From: Syntrophorhabdus sp. | GTDB lineage: Bacteria > Desulfobacterota > BSN033 > UBA1163 | Length of the DNA stretch: 5,712 nucleotides | Direction of reading: 5' to 3' | Assembly (NCBI GenBank): GCA_020724025.1 | Contig: DYHU01000244.1 | Coordinates: 1 to 5,712 of the forward strand | Shown here: piece after piece, positions 1-5,712 of the stretch | How the letters are laid out: the number at the start of each line of letters is the position of its first letter | How positions within the stretch are numbered: the stretch's first letter is position 1 | Made by a program: the position numbers and the translations under genes | The notes under the pieces: model-generated | Seen by the model: the letters and a program-made list of their open reading frames with translations, nothing else | The model's database searches: none | Told to the model about the DNA's origin: nothing

Positions 1-566
1 AACGCCGCCACGATCACCTTCTCCGCAATGCCAAGATGGTAGAGGGCCATGGTCAAAGAGAGAATGATGATGAACCATCGGACGGAACGGCTGAGGAGTT
101 TAGCCGATTCGATTTGGGCATTGACCGCCGCGATCAATGTTGCTTGACCTAAAAAGATAGCGATCAAATAGCCAATCACTAAAATGATCAGCGCAGCAAA
201 AAGATTGGGGAGGTAATTAAAAAATTGAGCAATAAAATTTTGGGTCGCTGTGACTTCGAGGGCATTGATTCCCAAGATGAGTGTGATGAGAACGATGACC
301 CAATAGAAGAACCGGCTCAAAAGATTGGCGGGGGAATAGGTCAGCCCTCCTTTTGAGAGAATATCAGCTAAACCCCATTGTTCGCTCACCCGATCAAATT
401 GAACCGCCTTCAGTAAATAGAAAAGGATTTTTTTAAAGATCCAGGCGATGAAAAACCCGACGATGAGAATGGTGATCATCGCCAATAAATTAGGGAAAAA
501 GGTAATGACCTTTCCTAAAAATTTATTAAGAGAATCTATGATGGCAACCCTCCACACCTCTTCCAT
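1..566 (-). CDS. Conserved-TM-helix / MscS-like mechanosensitive channel family protein, 3' end outside the window
   Basis: The first 188 codons of an integral membrane protein, open to the window edge. It begins MEEVWRVAIIDSLNK and has four hydrophobic helices at about 24-46, 84-104, 120-140 and 160-180. Helices 1 and 3 are an internal repeat: FPNLLAMITILIVGFFIA (24-41) against LPNLFAALIILVIGYLIA (119-136). This P-N-L-x-A-x-I-x-L-x-x-G pattern is that of the conserved TM helix repeat (PF05552), found in MscS-like, CmpX-type proteins. The diagnostic MscS pore helix and beta domain would lie downstream and cannot be seen, so channel activity is inferred. The ATG at 566 has AGGAGG 8 bases upstream and follows the glycosyltransferase gene by 12 bases. 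A pressure-responsive or membrane-stress protein beside compatible-solute enzymes makes sense in osmotic adaptation. A non-channel TM-helix protein is the main alternative. Confidence 0.8.
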   Translation of the reverse strand, partial: MEEVWRVAIIDSLNKFLGKVITFFPNLLAMITILIVGFFIAWIFKKILFYLLKAVQFDRVSEQWGLADILSKGGLTYSPANLLSRFFYWVIVLITLILGINALEVTATQNFIAQFFNYLPNLFAALIILVIGYLIAIFLGQATLIAAVNAQIESAKLLSRSVRWFIIILSLTMALYHLGIAEKVIVAA

Positions 567-574
567 ACCATTCA

Positions 575-580
575 CCTCCT
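575..580 (-). promoter_or_regulatory. Shine-Dalgarno sequence of the channel gene, overlapping the preceding stop codon
   Basis: AGGAGG on the minus strand lies 8 bases before the ATG at 566 and shares bases with the TAG stop (581-579) of the upstream glycosyltransferase gene. A ribosome finishing that gene stands on the next initiation site, which suggests coupled translation. A nearer ATG at 571 is out of frame with the membrane protein. Confidence 0.75.
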
Positions 581-1832
581 ACTCTCCTTTTTTCCATCTC
601 TCGATGAGATAAGGTTTCATCTCCTCAAAGACCCTGCAAAGGGACTCTATTCTTTCTTCCACCTCCTGGGCAGAACTCTCCTGATTTTCTTTGACGAAGG
701 AGGCCACGCTCCCCAGGTAAAGCGGAATCATTGACTTCAATAAATGCTCGCGATGGATGGGCCCTCTGTGATAGGCGATAGCAAAATCATAGATCAAACG
801 GACCCACAGGTCATGGGGAAAGGAGAATGCCTCATCCGATAGTTTTCCAATGGATTCGAGCCAGCGCACTGTCTCGGGTGGCAATACCTTCCTCCATATC
901 TCCATCAGATCCCTGACCCCTAACCGAAAGTTTCCGATCATCCGTTCCATGTTAACCGTCACTGGTTCCAACCCCACCTCATAATGGAAACCAAAGGTCG
1001 GGACAGATTGGGATGCGTTCACTTCTCTCCATAAGGTTTCATACTCTCCCATCAAACCATATACCGATGAGACAACTTGAGTGAACATTGGGCCCAGATC
1101 ACTCCCGGGGTCTTTGGCGTCGTGAAGTTTGGCGCCGAGATAAGACTGGCACACCTTATATCCCTCGGCAATGGCGAGGGTCGTCATCCAGATATCAATC
1201 CCAAACCGGGCTACATTGGTTTCCCACACATCCTTGGTGAGATAAAATTTCGCAAGCTCACCGGAGAATCCGAAATCCCCTCCGATGGGCTGACGAACCC
1301 TTGTCCCGTATAGAGTCCGCGTTAAGGGATAGACGATACTGTTCGTGATTGTTCCATCAAATTTATGTCGAGCATAAAGAGGAGCCACATAATCAAAACC
1401 TTCTTCATAAATGGGTGTTAGCAGAAGATCCATCCATTCCGGAGTTATGGACCTCAAATCTGAATCCACCACCGCACAGGCCTTCGCATTCAGAAATTGG
1501 GTGGCATCGAAGATGGTGCGGAAAGAACTCCCCTTTCCTGGAATCCCATGATAGGGAGTGACAACCTTCTGAATGGGGTGAACGGGGTAAGAAGTGAGAA
1601 TGGTCTTATAATCTTCTATCTGAACCTTTTTAACCTCTTCTTGAGTTCCATCGGTTGAGCCCCCGTCCGAGTTGATGATCACCGCTTTTGCTCCTGGAAA
1701 ATATTTCGCCAGGCCGGCCATAACTGCCCTCACCACATGACCGATGGTTCGTACATTATTGTAACTCGGGATTCCGATCAGGATATCCGTCTCTTGAATC
1801 TTCTCTAACTGAATCTGAAATGACGTCTCCAT
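579..1832 (-). CDS. Hexosylglycerate-synthase-like glycosyltransferase (probable glucosylglycerate or mannosylglycerate synthase)
   Basis: A 417-residue GT-A glycosyltransferase, predicted cytoplasmic. It shows IGIPSYNN (19-26), a GSTDGT loop (58-63), PGKGSSFR (98-105), the metal motif D123-S-D125 in VVDSDLRS, PIGGDFGFSG (182-191), FGIDIWMTT (210-218) and KLHDAKDP with H237. From memory, Rhodothermus mannosylglycerate synthase (GT78) has the same order: GKG, DAD, PLGGE, WGID, then K-x-H. The helical C-terminal half, with a Phe/Trp/Tyr pattern around 335-355, also fits. Such enzymes join an NDP-sugar directly to D-glycerate without a phosphorylated intermediate; the glucose version is EC 2.4.1.268, known from Persephonella marina, which also has the GpgS route. 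Same-order motifs in GpgS here show the two are related. The start at 1832 has GGGGAG only 2 bases upstream, an unusually short spacing; the gap to the preceding gene is 16 bases. The stop TAG touches the next gene's ribosome binding site. Sugar donor is not decided. Confidence 0.75.
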   Translation of the reverse strand: METSFQIQLEKIQETDILIGIPSYNNVRTIGHVVRAVMAGLAKYFPGAKAVIINSDGGSTDGTQEEVKKVQIEDYKTILTSYPVHPIQKVVTPYHGIPGKGSSFRTIFDATQFLNAKACAVVDSDLRSITPEWMDLLLTPIYEEGFDYVAPLYARHKFDGTITNSIVYPLTRTLYGTRVRQPIGGDFGFSGELAKFYLTKDVWETNVARFGIDIWMTTLAIAEGYKVCQSYLGAKLHDAKDPGSDLGPMFTQVVSSVYGLMGEYETLWREVNASQSVPTFGFHYEVGLEPVTVNMERMIGNFRLGVRDLMEIWRKVLPPETVRWLESIGKLSDEAFSFPHDLWVRLIYDFAIAYHRGPIHREHLLKSMIPLYLGSVASFVKENQESSAQEVEERIESLCRVFEEMKPYLIERWKKGE

Positions 1833-1848
1833 CTCTCCCCTTAAAAAC

Positions 1849-3012
1849 CTAAACCCAACAATCTTTTAACATTTCGTTGACCTCCTCTTTCTTGAGGGTG
1901 TCCATCATCTTTTCCCAGTCTCCCCGGAATTGGAGATACCTCAACCAACCTTTATCTTTCTTCCGAGACAGGAGGCCAATATTATCCAAACACTCCCTCG
2001 CTTTTCCCCATTCCCCTTTGCCAAGATAGTCAAGGCTCAAAAAGAGGGAGGTGAGGATGGCTTTCGGATAGAGGGTCCACTTCATAAAATATCCCGGATA
2101 GGGATCCAGGTCAATCGTTGTTCCTGTTTTTACCTTTCTTCTTTCGTAAAGAAAACGTTCAATATCGCCTTTTAATTCCTCGTAAAAATAAACTCCTGTC
2201 CTTTCGGGGTGGAGATGTTTTATCCGAAGTTGTTTGTCAAACAGGATGCGAAACCCCTGTTGACTGGCATTGATGAGGTAATCGGTATCTTCCCCCCTTG
2301 GAATGTAAGGGTCAAATGGAACCCTGGAAAAAAGAGATTGATGGAGGACAAGATTTCCACCCAGAAGCATGGGGGAAGGGACGAGTCGATCTTTCGAGGA
2401 AAGGATTTTCTCCCACACCCGATTCATCCATTTGGTTTTATCCCATAAAAACCTCCACCAGAGACGTTGAGGAGGGAGGAGGATGGTTCCATCCGGATTG
2501 ACATAAAATCCGCCTTTCCCGCTCACTTTCTTCCCATTCCACCTCTGGTTTAAATATTCACAGGCAACCCTTAAATAGCATGTATCTTCCACGACCTCAT
2601 CGTTGTCGATAAAGATCACTGCGTCCATCGAGAAGGCTTGAGCAAGAAGGAGCCCTGTATTACGAATTTTTGAAAATCCTTTAAGATCAATCAAAGAGGT
2701 GAGGTTTTTGAACCCTTTTTGATCCAAATATCTCCTCAAGGTTTTCAGGCGATAGGAAGAAAAGAGGAATGCTTTTCCTTTCTGTAGATTCTGGAACTCC
2801 TCCATGAGGACCCTATCCATCTCAACCCAGGAGGCTTCTTCATCTCCTCCAACCAAATCAAAACAGACAGGAAGAATGAGGGTGAAATCCTGGTCCTCTA
2901 ATATCTTCAGGCTTTCAATCGTCCGCCTGGTTAGTCTCAGACCCTCTAAAGAGGGCATCTCTTCCTGATGGGAGAACCTGAGATAGGTGGGAATGAGGAT
3001 TGCTTTCTTCAT
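1849..3012 (-). CDS. GT-A fold glycosyltransferase (GT2-like), acceptor unknown
   Basis: A 387-residue glycosyltransferase with no signal peptide. The N-terminus (KKAILIPTYLR) is the first nucleotide-binding strand of a GT-A domain. GFSKIRNTGLLLAQA (112-126) is the helix typical of GT2-like enzymes before the metal site, followed by the DxD motif D136-N-D138 in VIFIDNDEVVED. LLGGNLVL (216-223) and RGEDTDY (239-245) match the acceptor-site and catalytic 'ED' region, and KHLHPE (265-270) gives candidate metal or acceptor-binding His residues. The last 90 residues are helical, with several Trp/Lys-rich stretches and amphipathic character. The ATG at 3012 overlaps the LapA stop as ATGA; no good Shine-Dalgarno sequence is present, so translation probably depends on re-initiation. 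Context suggests adding a further sugar to glucosylglycerate, as in mannosylglucosylglycerate synthesis, or an envelope glycan role. The sequence does not decide the donor or acceptor. Confidence 0.8.
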   Translation of the reverse strand: MKKAILIPTYLRFSHQEEMPSLEGLRLTRRTIESLKILEDQDFTLILPVCFDLVGGDEEASWVEMDRVLMEEFQNLQKGKAFLFSSYRLKTLRRYLDQKGFKNLTSLIDLKGFSKIRNTGLLLAQAFSMDAVIFIDNDEVVEDTCYLRVACEYLNQRWNGKKVSGKGGFYVNPDGTILLPPQRLWWRFLWDKTKWMNRVWEKILSSKDRLVPSPMLLGGNLVLHQSLFSRVPFDPYIPRGEDTDYLINASQQGFRILFDKQLRIKHLHPERTGVYFYEELKGDIERFLYERRKVKTGTTIDLDPYPGYFMKWTLYPKAILTSLFLSLDYLGKGEWGKARECLDNIGLLSRKKDKGWLRYLQFRGDWEKMMDTLKKEEVNEMLKDCWV

Positions 3013-3314
3013 TGTCCAGAAGGTTTATCTCTGTCTTGCCCGGAGAAGGCAGGGCCGTGGAGCGGGGTTTCAAGATTCTCTATCTGCCTCTTTAATTCTT
3101 TCGATCGAATGGAAGATTTGATGGTCCTTGGAATCCAGAAAAAGAGAGTCATGAGAATCCCTGCCCCCATTGATCCTAAGATGGTGTAGATCAGGGAAGT
3201 CTCGAACTTCCAAAAAAGAAACCTCATTGTAACAAGAGGAGCGGATGAATTTTGAACAGCAAAAAAGGCAATCCCTATCACAACCATCAATGTCAGCCAG
3301 TAAAACAATTGCAT
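3009..3314 (-). CDS. LapA/DUF1049-type small inner-membrane protein
   Basis: A 101-residue membrane protein with two hydrophobic helices, about residues 5-20 and 39-60. They are joined by a short loop carrying the typical QNSSAPLVTMRFLFWKFE pattern of LapA-domain (DUF1049) proteins, where AVQN follows helix 1 and a 'V-x-x-R/x-FLFW-x-F' strand leads into helix 2. After helix 2 comes a positively charged cytoplasmic tail with a short predicted coiled coil (about 66-82) and a polar, disordered end. In E. coli, LapA works with LapB in controlling lipopolysaccharide synthesis; here no LapB-like TPR protein is seen next to it, so that role is not established. The ATG at 3314 has AGGAGG 7 bases upstream. 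The gene overlaps the phosphatase by 22 bases and the next glycosyltransferase by 4. Possible jobs are membrane anchoring or scaffolding of neighbouring enzymes, or an envelope-stress role. Family call is good, function uncertain. Confidence 0.8.
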   Translation of the reverse strand: MQLFYWLTLMVVIGIAFFAVQNSSAPLVTMRFLFWKFETSLIYTILGSMGAGILMTLFFWIPRTIKSSIRSKELKRQIENLETPLHGPAFSGQDRDKPSGQ

Positions 3315-4171
3315 GAGGTTTCCTCCTGATCTAAATTTCCTGCTCGCTGAATATAGTTGAAAATCGCTTTATTCCAGGCCTGCGGCCCTATCCCATCAAT
3401 GAGAGTCAAATTTTGAATCGGTGATAGGTTCTCCGGCAAAAAGCCTTTCTTCTCTTTGAGAAAAATGGGACGGTCAACCGCTGATAACATGGGGAGGTCA
3501 TTCAGGCTATCTCCGATGCCGACCGTATAAATTGAGAGAAATTGATTCTCATAGAGTTCTTTCAAAATCTCAACGGCCTTTCCTTTGTCGTTTTTTCCGA
3601 GGATGTGATGAAACCTGCCTCCCCAGACATAGTTCATCCCCTTCTTTTTGATCTTCTCCTTTACAATCTCGATTGCTTTCTCCCCACCTTCAACAATAAA
3701 AGGCTCATCGTACTCTCTCTTTTTTGCATACTCCGCTTCTTTCGGACTCAATCCGCAGAGAGAGGTAAGTTCATCCTCAGTAAAATCATAGAAACCTTTT
3801 ATCGATACCCCTGTCTCTTTTTTAATGGCTTCTAAAATCTCAAGGATCACGGGATAAAGGGTCCCTAACTCTAAAACAAAATATTCTTCCAATTCCCTAT
3901 CGTAAGGGAAAGGGAAAGAGAAATAAGTTTTGGGGACAAATACGGCGCCCCCATTTTCTGAAATGAACGGATGTTCGTTCTCTAATTTTCTTCGATAAAG
4001 TTCAATCTCAGTCCTGGTCTTGCTGCTGGAAAGGATGAGAGGGATACCCTTTTTCTTAAGGATTCGAAGTGCTGGTAAGGCAGGTTCAAAGGTATAAGTT
4101 TTCCGGTCGAGCAAGGTTCCGTCGAGATCCGTAAAAATAATGGGCTTAGGTGTTGTCGTCATCGACTGCAT
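3293..4171 (-). CDS. gpgP: HAD-family glucosyl-3-phosphoglycerate / mannosyl-3-phosphoglycerate phosphatase
   Basis: Mg-dependent HAD hydrolase (292 residues, cytoplasmic) of the MPGP family, expected to dephosphorylate glucosyl-3-phosphoglycerate to glucosylglycerate (EC 3.1.3.85). Characterised relatives also accept the mannosyl compound (EC 3.1.3.70). Motif I is TDLDGTLLD with nucleophile D15 and acid/base D17; motif II is the SSSKT stretch (48-52); the family-typical SENGGAVF is at 71-78; a Lys-rich KNDKGKAV (193-200) supplies the motif III Lys; motif IV is GDSLND (220-225). The cap lies between about 85 and 185. The ATG at 4171 is chosen because GGAGAGG sits 7 bases upstream; an in-frame ATG at 4162 is further from it. 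The start lies inside the end of gpgS, so translation is probably coupled. The C-terminal tail after about residue 275, ending CNCFTG, runs over the start of the next gene and is probably not part of the fold. Glucosyl rather than mannosyl substrate is inferred from the neighbouring gpgS. Confidence 0.88.
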   Translation of the reverse strand: MQSMTTTPKPIIFTDLDGTLLDRKTYTFEPALPALRILKKKGIPLILSSSKTRTEIELYRRKLENEHPFISENGGAVFVPKTYFSFPFPYDRELEEYFVLELGTLYPVILEILEAIKKETGVSIKGFYDFTEDELTSLCGLSPKEAEYAKKREYDEPFIVEGGEKAIEIVKEKIKKKGMNYVWGGRFHHILGKNDKGKAVEILKELYENQFLSIYTVGIGDSLNDLPMLSAVDRPIFLKEKKGFLPENLSPIQNLTLIDGIGPQAWNKAIFNYIQRAGNLDQEETSCNCFTG

Positions 4172-5354
4172 TCTTCAACCTCTCCAAAAAATCAGGGATG
4201 GCAGAGGTGACCCTGCTCCAGTTGGGGATGAGAGGAATGCTAAGGGGATCCTCCACGAAGGCCTTACTGGCCAACTCAATTCCCTTAGTGAAGGTTTCAA
4301 CCGCAACCCCTTCCTCGTGGCGGTCGAAATCGAGGCCATTGATGGCGGCATCGTCCTGATATTTGGTAATCGCCTCCTGGGCAGTTCTCAAATAGGTCGC
4401 CTTCAGTGTCTTCAGCAGGCTCTCTGAAAGATCAATCCCTTCACTGGCTAAATTGCGGAATAGGTTCTTCGCAATATCTGTCGACATTCTCAAAAGCCCT
4501 TTGCTCGGGTCATCCGGAGAAAGTTCCTGATGTTTATGTTCATAGTTGTCTGTTAAATCGACCTGGCAGATTCTTCGGAGCGAACAGTTTCGAAAAACCT
4601 CCGATAAAACACCAATCTCAAGGCCCCAATCCCAGGGGATCCGGTTGATCCGTGCCAGATCCGTAATCATCGAGAATTCACCCGCCAACGGGTACCGGAA
4701 ACTGTCCAGGTAAACCAAGAATGGAATGTATCCCAAGAGTCGTTCAAGAGAGCGGAGGAGCGGGGTCACAAAGAGCCGTGTCACTCTCCCATGCATCTTA
4801 TTCGTTACCCTGCTGTAATACCCTTTACAGAACTCATAGCCCAGATTGGGGTTAACCACCGGGTAACACAACCGGGCTAAAAATTCCCGCTCATAACTTA
4901 TGATATCACAATCATGGAGCACAATGACATCGCTTTTTTCACTGGCAAGAACATAGCCAAAAGCCATCCATGCGGACCGCCCTTTCCCATCCTCACCTGC
5001 TGAAATATCATTCTCGGTCAGGATCTCGTAAAGGGATTGAACCCGTTCGCCATCATTCCAGATGATTATCGTCTCCTGAGGAAGAACGGAGAAGAACTCT
5101 TTGGCGTTATTAAACTCTTCCCGTGTTGCCCTCCCCAGTGTGATAATGACCTGGTTGATATACTTGACCCTCTTAATTTCGGAAATGATTGTTTTGAGGG
5201 CCTTCTCCTTTAATTCCGAATAGAGGGACGGAAGGACAAGGGCAATGGGATTATATCTTGAATAAAACTCCAGGTCCGCTTCCATCCGTTCCAGATCCCC
5301 CTTTTTTAATCGATGGAGCGTGGTGATCACGCCAGGCTGAAAGAAATCACCCAT
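4146..5354 (-). CDS. gpgS: Glucosyl-3-phosphoglycerate synthase (GpgS, GT81-type)
   Basis: Retaining GT-A glycosyltransferase, 402 residues, predicted cytoplasmic, that transfers glucose from an NDP-glucose to D-3-phosphoglycerate to give glucosyl-3-phosphoglycerate (EC 2.4.1.266), the first step of two-step glucosylglycerate synthesis. Seen in order: a nucleotide-binding LVLPSLYSE strand-loop (39-47), GKGRSAW (123-129), the metal-binding DxD motif as D148-C-D150, PLAGEFSM (222-229), WDWGLEIGVLSE (241-252), and a His pair H273/H275 in YEHKHQ, where the family has its late metal-ligand His. The C-terminal 100 residues are helical, as expected for the dimerising tail. Length is slightly above the roughly 320-400 of the family. 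The start at 5354 has a GGGGGAG sequence 4 bases upstream. Its 3' end overlaps the phosphatase gene by 26 bases, which pairs the two steps. The middle residue of DxD is Cys rather than the Ser I recall for the mycobacterial enzyme. A mannosyl-3-phosphoglycerate synthase is less likely because PLAGE and WGLEIG are GpgS hallmarks. Confidence 0.9.
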   Translation of the reverse strand: MGDFFQPGVITTLHRLKKGDLERMEADLEFYSRYNPIALVLPSLYSELKEKALKTIISEIKRVKYINQVIITLGRATREEFNNAKEFFSVLPQETIIIWNDGERVQSLYEILTENDISAGEDGKGRSAWMAFGYVLASEKSDVIVLHDCDIISYEREFLARLCYPVVNPNLGYEFCKGYYSRVTNKMHGRVTRLFVTPLLRSLERLLGYIPFLVYLDSFRYPLAGEFSMITDLARINRIPWDWGLEIGVLSEVFRNCSLRRICQVDLTDNYEHKHQELSPDDPSKGLLRMSTDIAKNLFRNLASEGIDLSESLLKTLKATYLRTAQEAITKYQDDAAINGLDFDRHEEGVAVETFTKGIELASKAFVEDPLSIPLIPNWSRVTSAIPDFLERLKNAVDDDNT

Positions 5355-5394
5355 AGATCTCCCCCATTGACCATATTTTCAGATTCCTTAAAAA

Positions 5395-5700
5395 TTAAAG
5401 AGGTTTTTTACGTTCCAGATGTGCTTCGTTGTTTCTTGTCAAATAGCCCTCGAAATGGATTAAGTCGGGATGCTGGTCGAAAGTCTCCCATCCTGTAACC
5501 CCTACCCCCTTTTGCTGGGCTTCTGTTGGTCTGAAGACGCGGAGAAATTTCACCGGCCTTCCTCCATCCAAAACCCCTTCCCGCTCCACGCATCTCAATT
5601 CTTTGGAAATGGTATCCACATCCATCTTGTGGACGCTGACCAAATGCCCCCAGGCCCCTCCATCAATCTCCTTAATGACCTTCTTTTTGAAAAGCCCCAT
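5395..5700 (-). CDS. Small conserved-looking protein of unknown function, first gene of the visible cluster
   Basis: A 101-residue protein that I do not recognise. It starts with a short basic stretch (MGLFKKK) and has no signal peptide or membrane segment, so it is probably cytoplasmic. It is mixed in charge and slightly basic. Notable parts are a Gly-rich turn near residues 14-18, a KFLRVFRP strand at 51-58, and an aromatic/acidic stretch at 71-86 (W71, F74, H77, H82, F83). It has one Cys (C37). The ATG at 5700 is well supported: AAGGAGG lies 5 bases upstream, the best ribosome binding site in the window. The stop is TAA, 40 bases before gpgS, with no terminator-like hairpin between, so it is probably co-transcribed with gpgS. 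A competing frame inside it (5593-5408) has no such start signal. It is a real gene on translation signals and operon position, but its function is open. Confidence 0.75.
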   Translation of the reverse strand: MGLFKKKVIKEIDGGAWGHLVSVHKMDVDTISKELRCVEREGVLDGGRPVKFLRVFRPTEAQQKGVGVTGWETFDQHPDLIHFEGYLTRNNEAHLERKKPL

Positions 5701-5705
5701 GTAGA

Positions 5706-5712
5706 CCTCCTT
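5706..5712 (-). promoter_or_regulatory. Strong Shine-Dalgarno sequence of the 101-residue protein gene
   Basis: AAGGAGG on the minus strand, separated from the ATG at 5700 by five bases (TCTAC). It is close to a perfect anti-16S match and fixes the start of this gene. It touches the window edge, so the promoter and leader further upstream cannot be seen. Confidence 0.85.

Noticed and set aside
1077..1561. Plus-strand open frames opposite the hexosylglycerate-synthase-like gene (and similar ones at 1930-2501, 2968-3189, 3542-3835, 4140-4648 and 5313-5498)
   Set aside because: All lie antisense to well-supported minus-strand genes with clear motifs. They show no recognisable domains, and their lengths are what chance would give.
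4146..5354. Mannosyl-3-phosphoglycerate synthase as the identity of the 402-residue enzyme
   Set aside because: The PLAGE and WGLEIG motifs, GKG and the late His pair fit GpgS (GT81) better than the MpgS family (GT55).
5327..5374. A 15-codon minus-strand upstream frame starting at 5374 and overlapping the gpgS start, with a weak AAGGA before it
   Set aside because: Could act as a leader peptide, but it has no run of regulatory codons and no attenuator-like hairpin. Short frames like this arise easily by chance.
5355..5394. Possible terminator or internal promoter between the 101-residue gene and gpgS
   Set aside because: A T-rich stretch follows the stop, but no stable stem precedes it, and I found no convincing -35/-10 pair in 40 bases.
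5408..5593. A 61-codon minus-strand frame inside the 101-residue protein gene
   Set aside because: It is in another frame of a gene with a near-perfect ribosome binding site, and its Gly/Arg-rich, low-complexity translation looks like a shadow.

Overview
The window is one tightly packed minus-strand gene cluster, read from high to low coordinates. It holds six complete genes and the 5' part of a seventh. Its most recognisable content is a pathway for glucosylglycerate (or mannosylglycerate), a negatively charged compatible solute used against salt, heat or nitrogen stress. No RNA gene, mobile element, CRISPR array, promoter or terminator was found. The longest stretch between genes is about 40 bases, so the cluster looks like the inside of an operon whose promoter lies beyond position 5712 and whose end lies before position 1.

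Layout in order of transcription: (1) a small soluble protein of unknown function (5700-5395), preceded by a near-perfect Shine-Dalgarno sequence; (2) glucosyl-3-phosphoglycerate synthase, GpgS (5354-4146); (3) an HAD phosphatase of the mannosyl-/glucosyl-3-phosphoglycerate phosphatase family (4171-3293), overlapping gpgS; (4) a two-helix LapA/DUF1049-type membrane protein (3314-3009), overlapping the phosphatase; (5) a GT-A glycosyltransferase of unknown acceptor (3012-1849), joined to gene 4 by a 4-base ATGA overlap; (6) a second hexosylglycerate-synthase-like glycosyltransferase (1832-579), whose motifs match single-step mannosylglycerate/glucosylglycerate synthases; (7) a membrane protein of the conserved-TM-helix, MscS-like channel group (566 to beyond 1).

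How they may work together: GpgS would join an NDP-glucose to 3-phosphoglycerate and the HAD phosphatase would remove the phosphate to give glucosylglycerate. The gene 6 enzyme could make the same or a related solute directly from D-glycerate. The gene 5 enzyme could add a further sugar or act on something else. The channel-like protein would fit as a route for solute release or turgor control. Only the GpgS-phosphatase pair is well supported; the roles of genes 1, 4, 5 and 7 in this pathway are inferred from linkage.

Organism: a bacterium, judging by strong AGGAGG-type ribosome binding sites, overlapping operon genes and a LapA-type protein. Base composition is moderate, and the proteins are rich in Lys, Glu and Ile. 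A Gram-negative environmental lineage such as Desulfobacterota, Nitrospirota or Aquificota would fit, possibly a thermophile, but the sequence does not fix the taxon.
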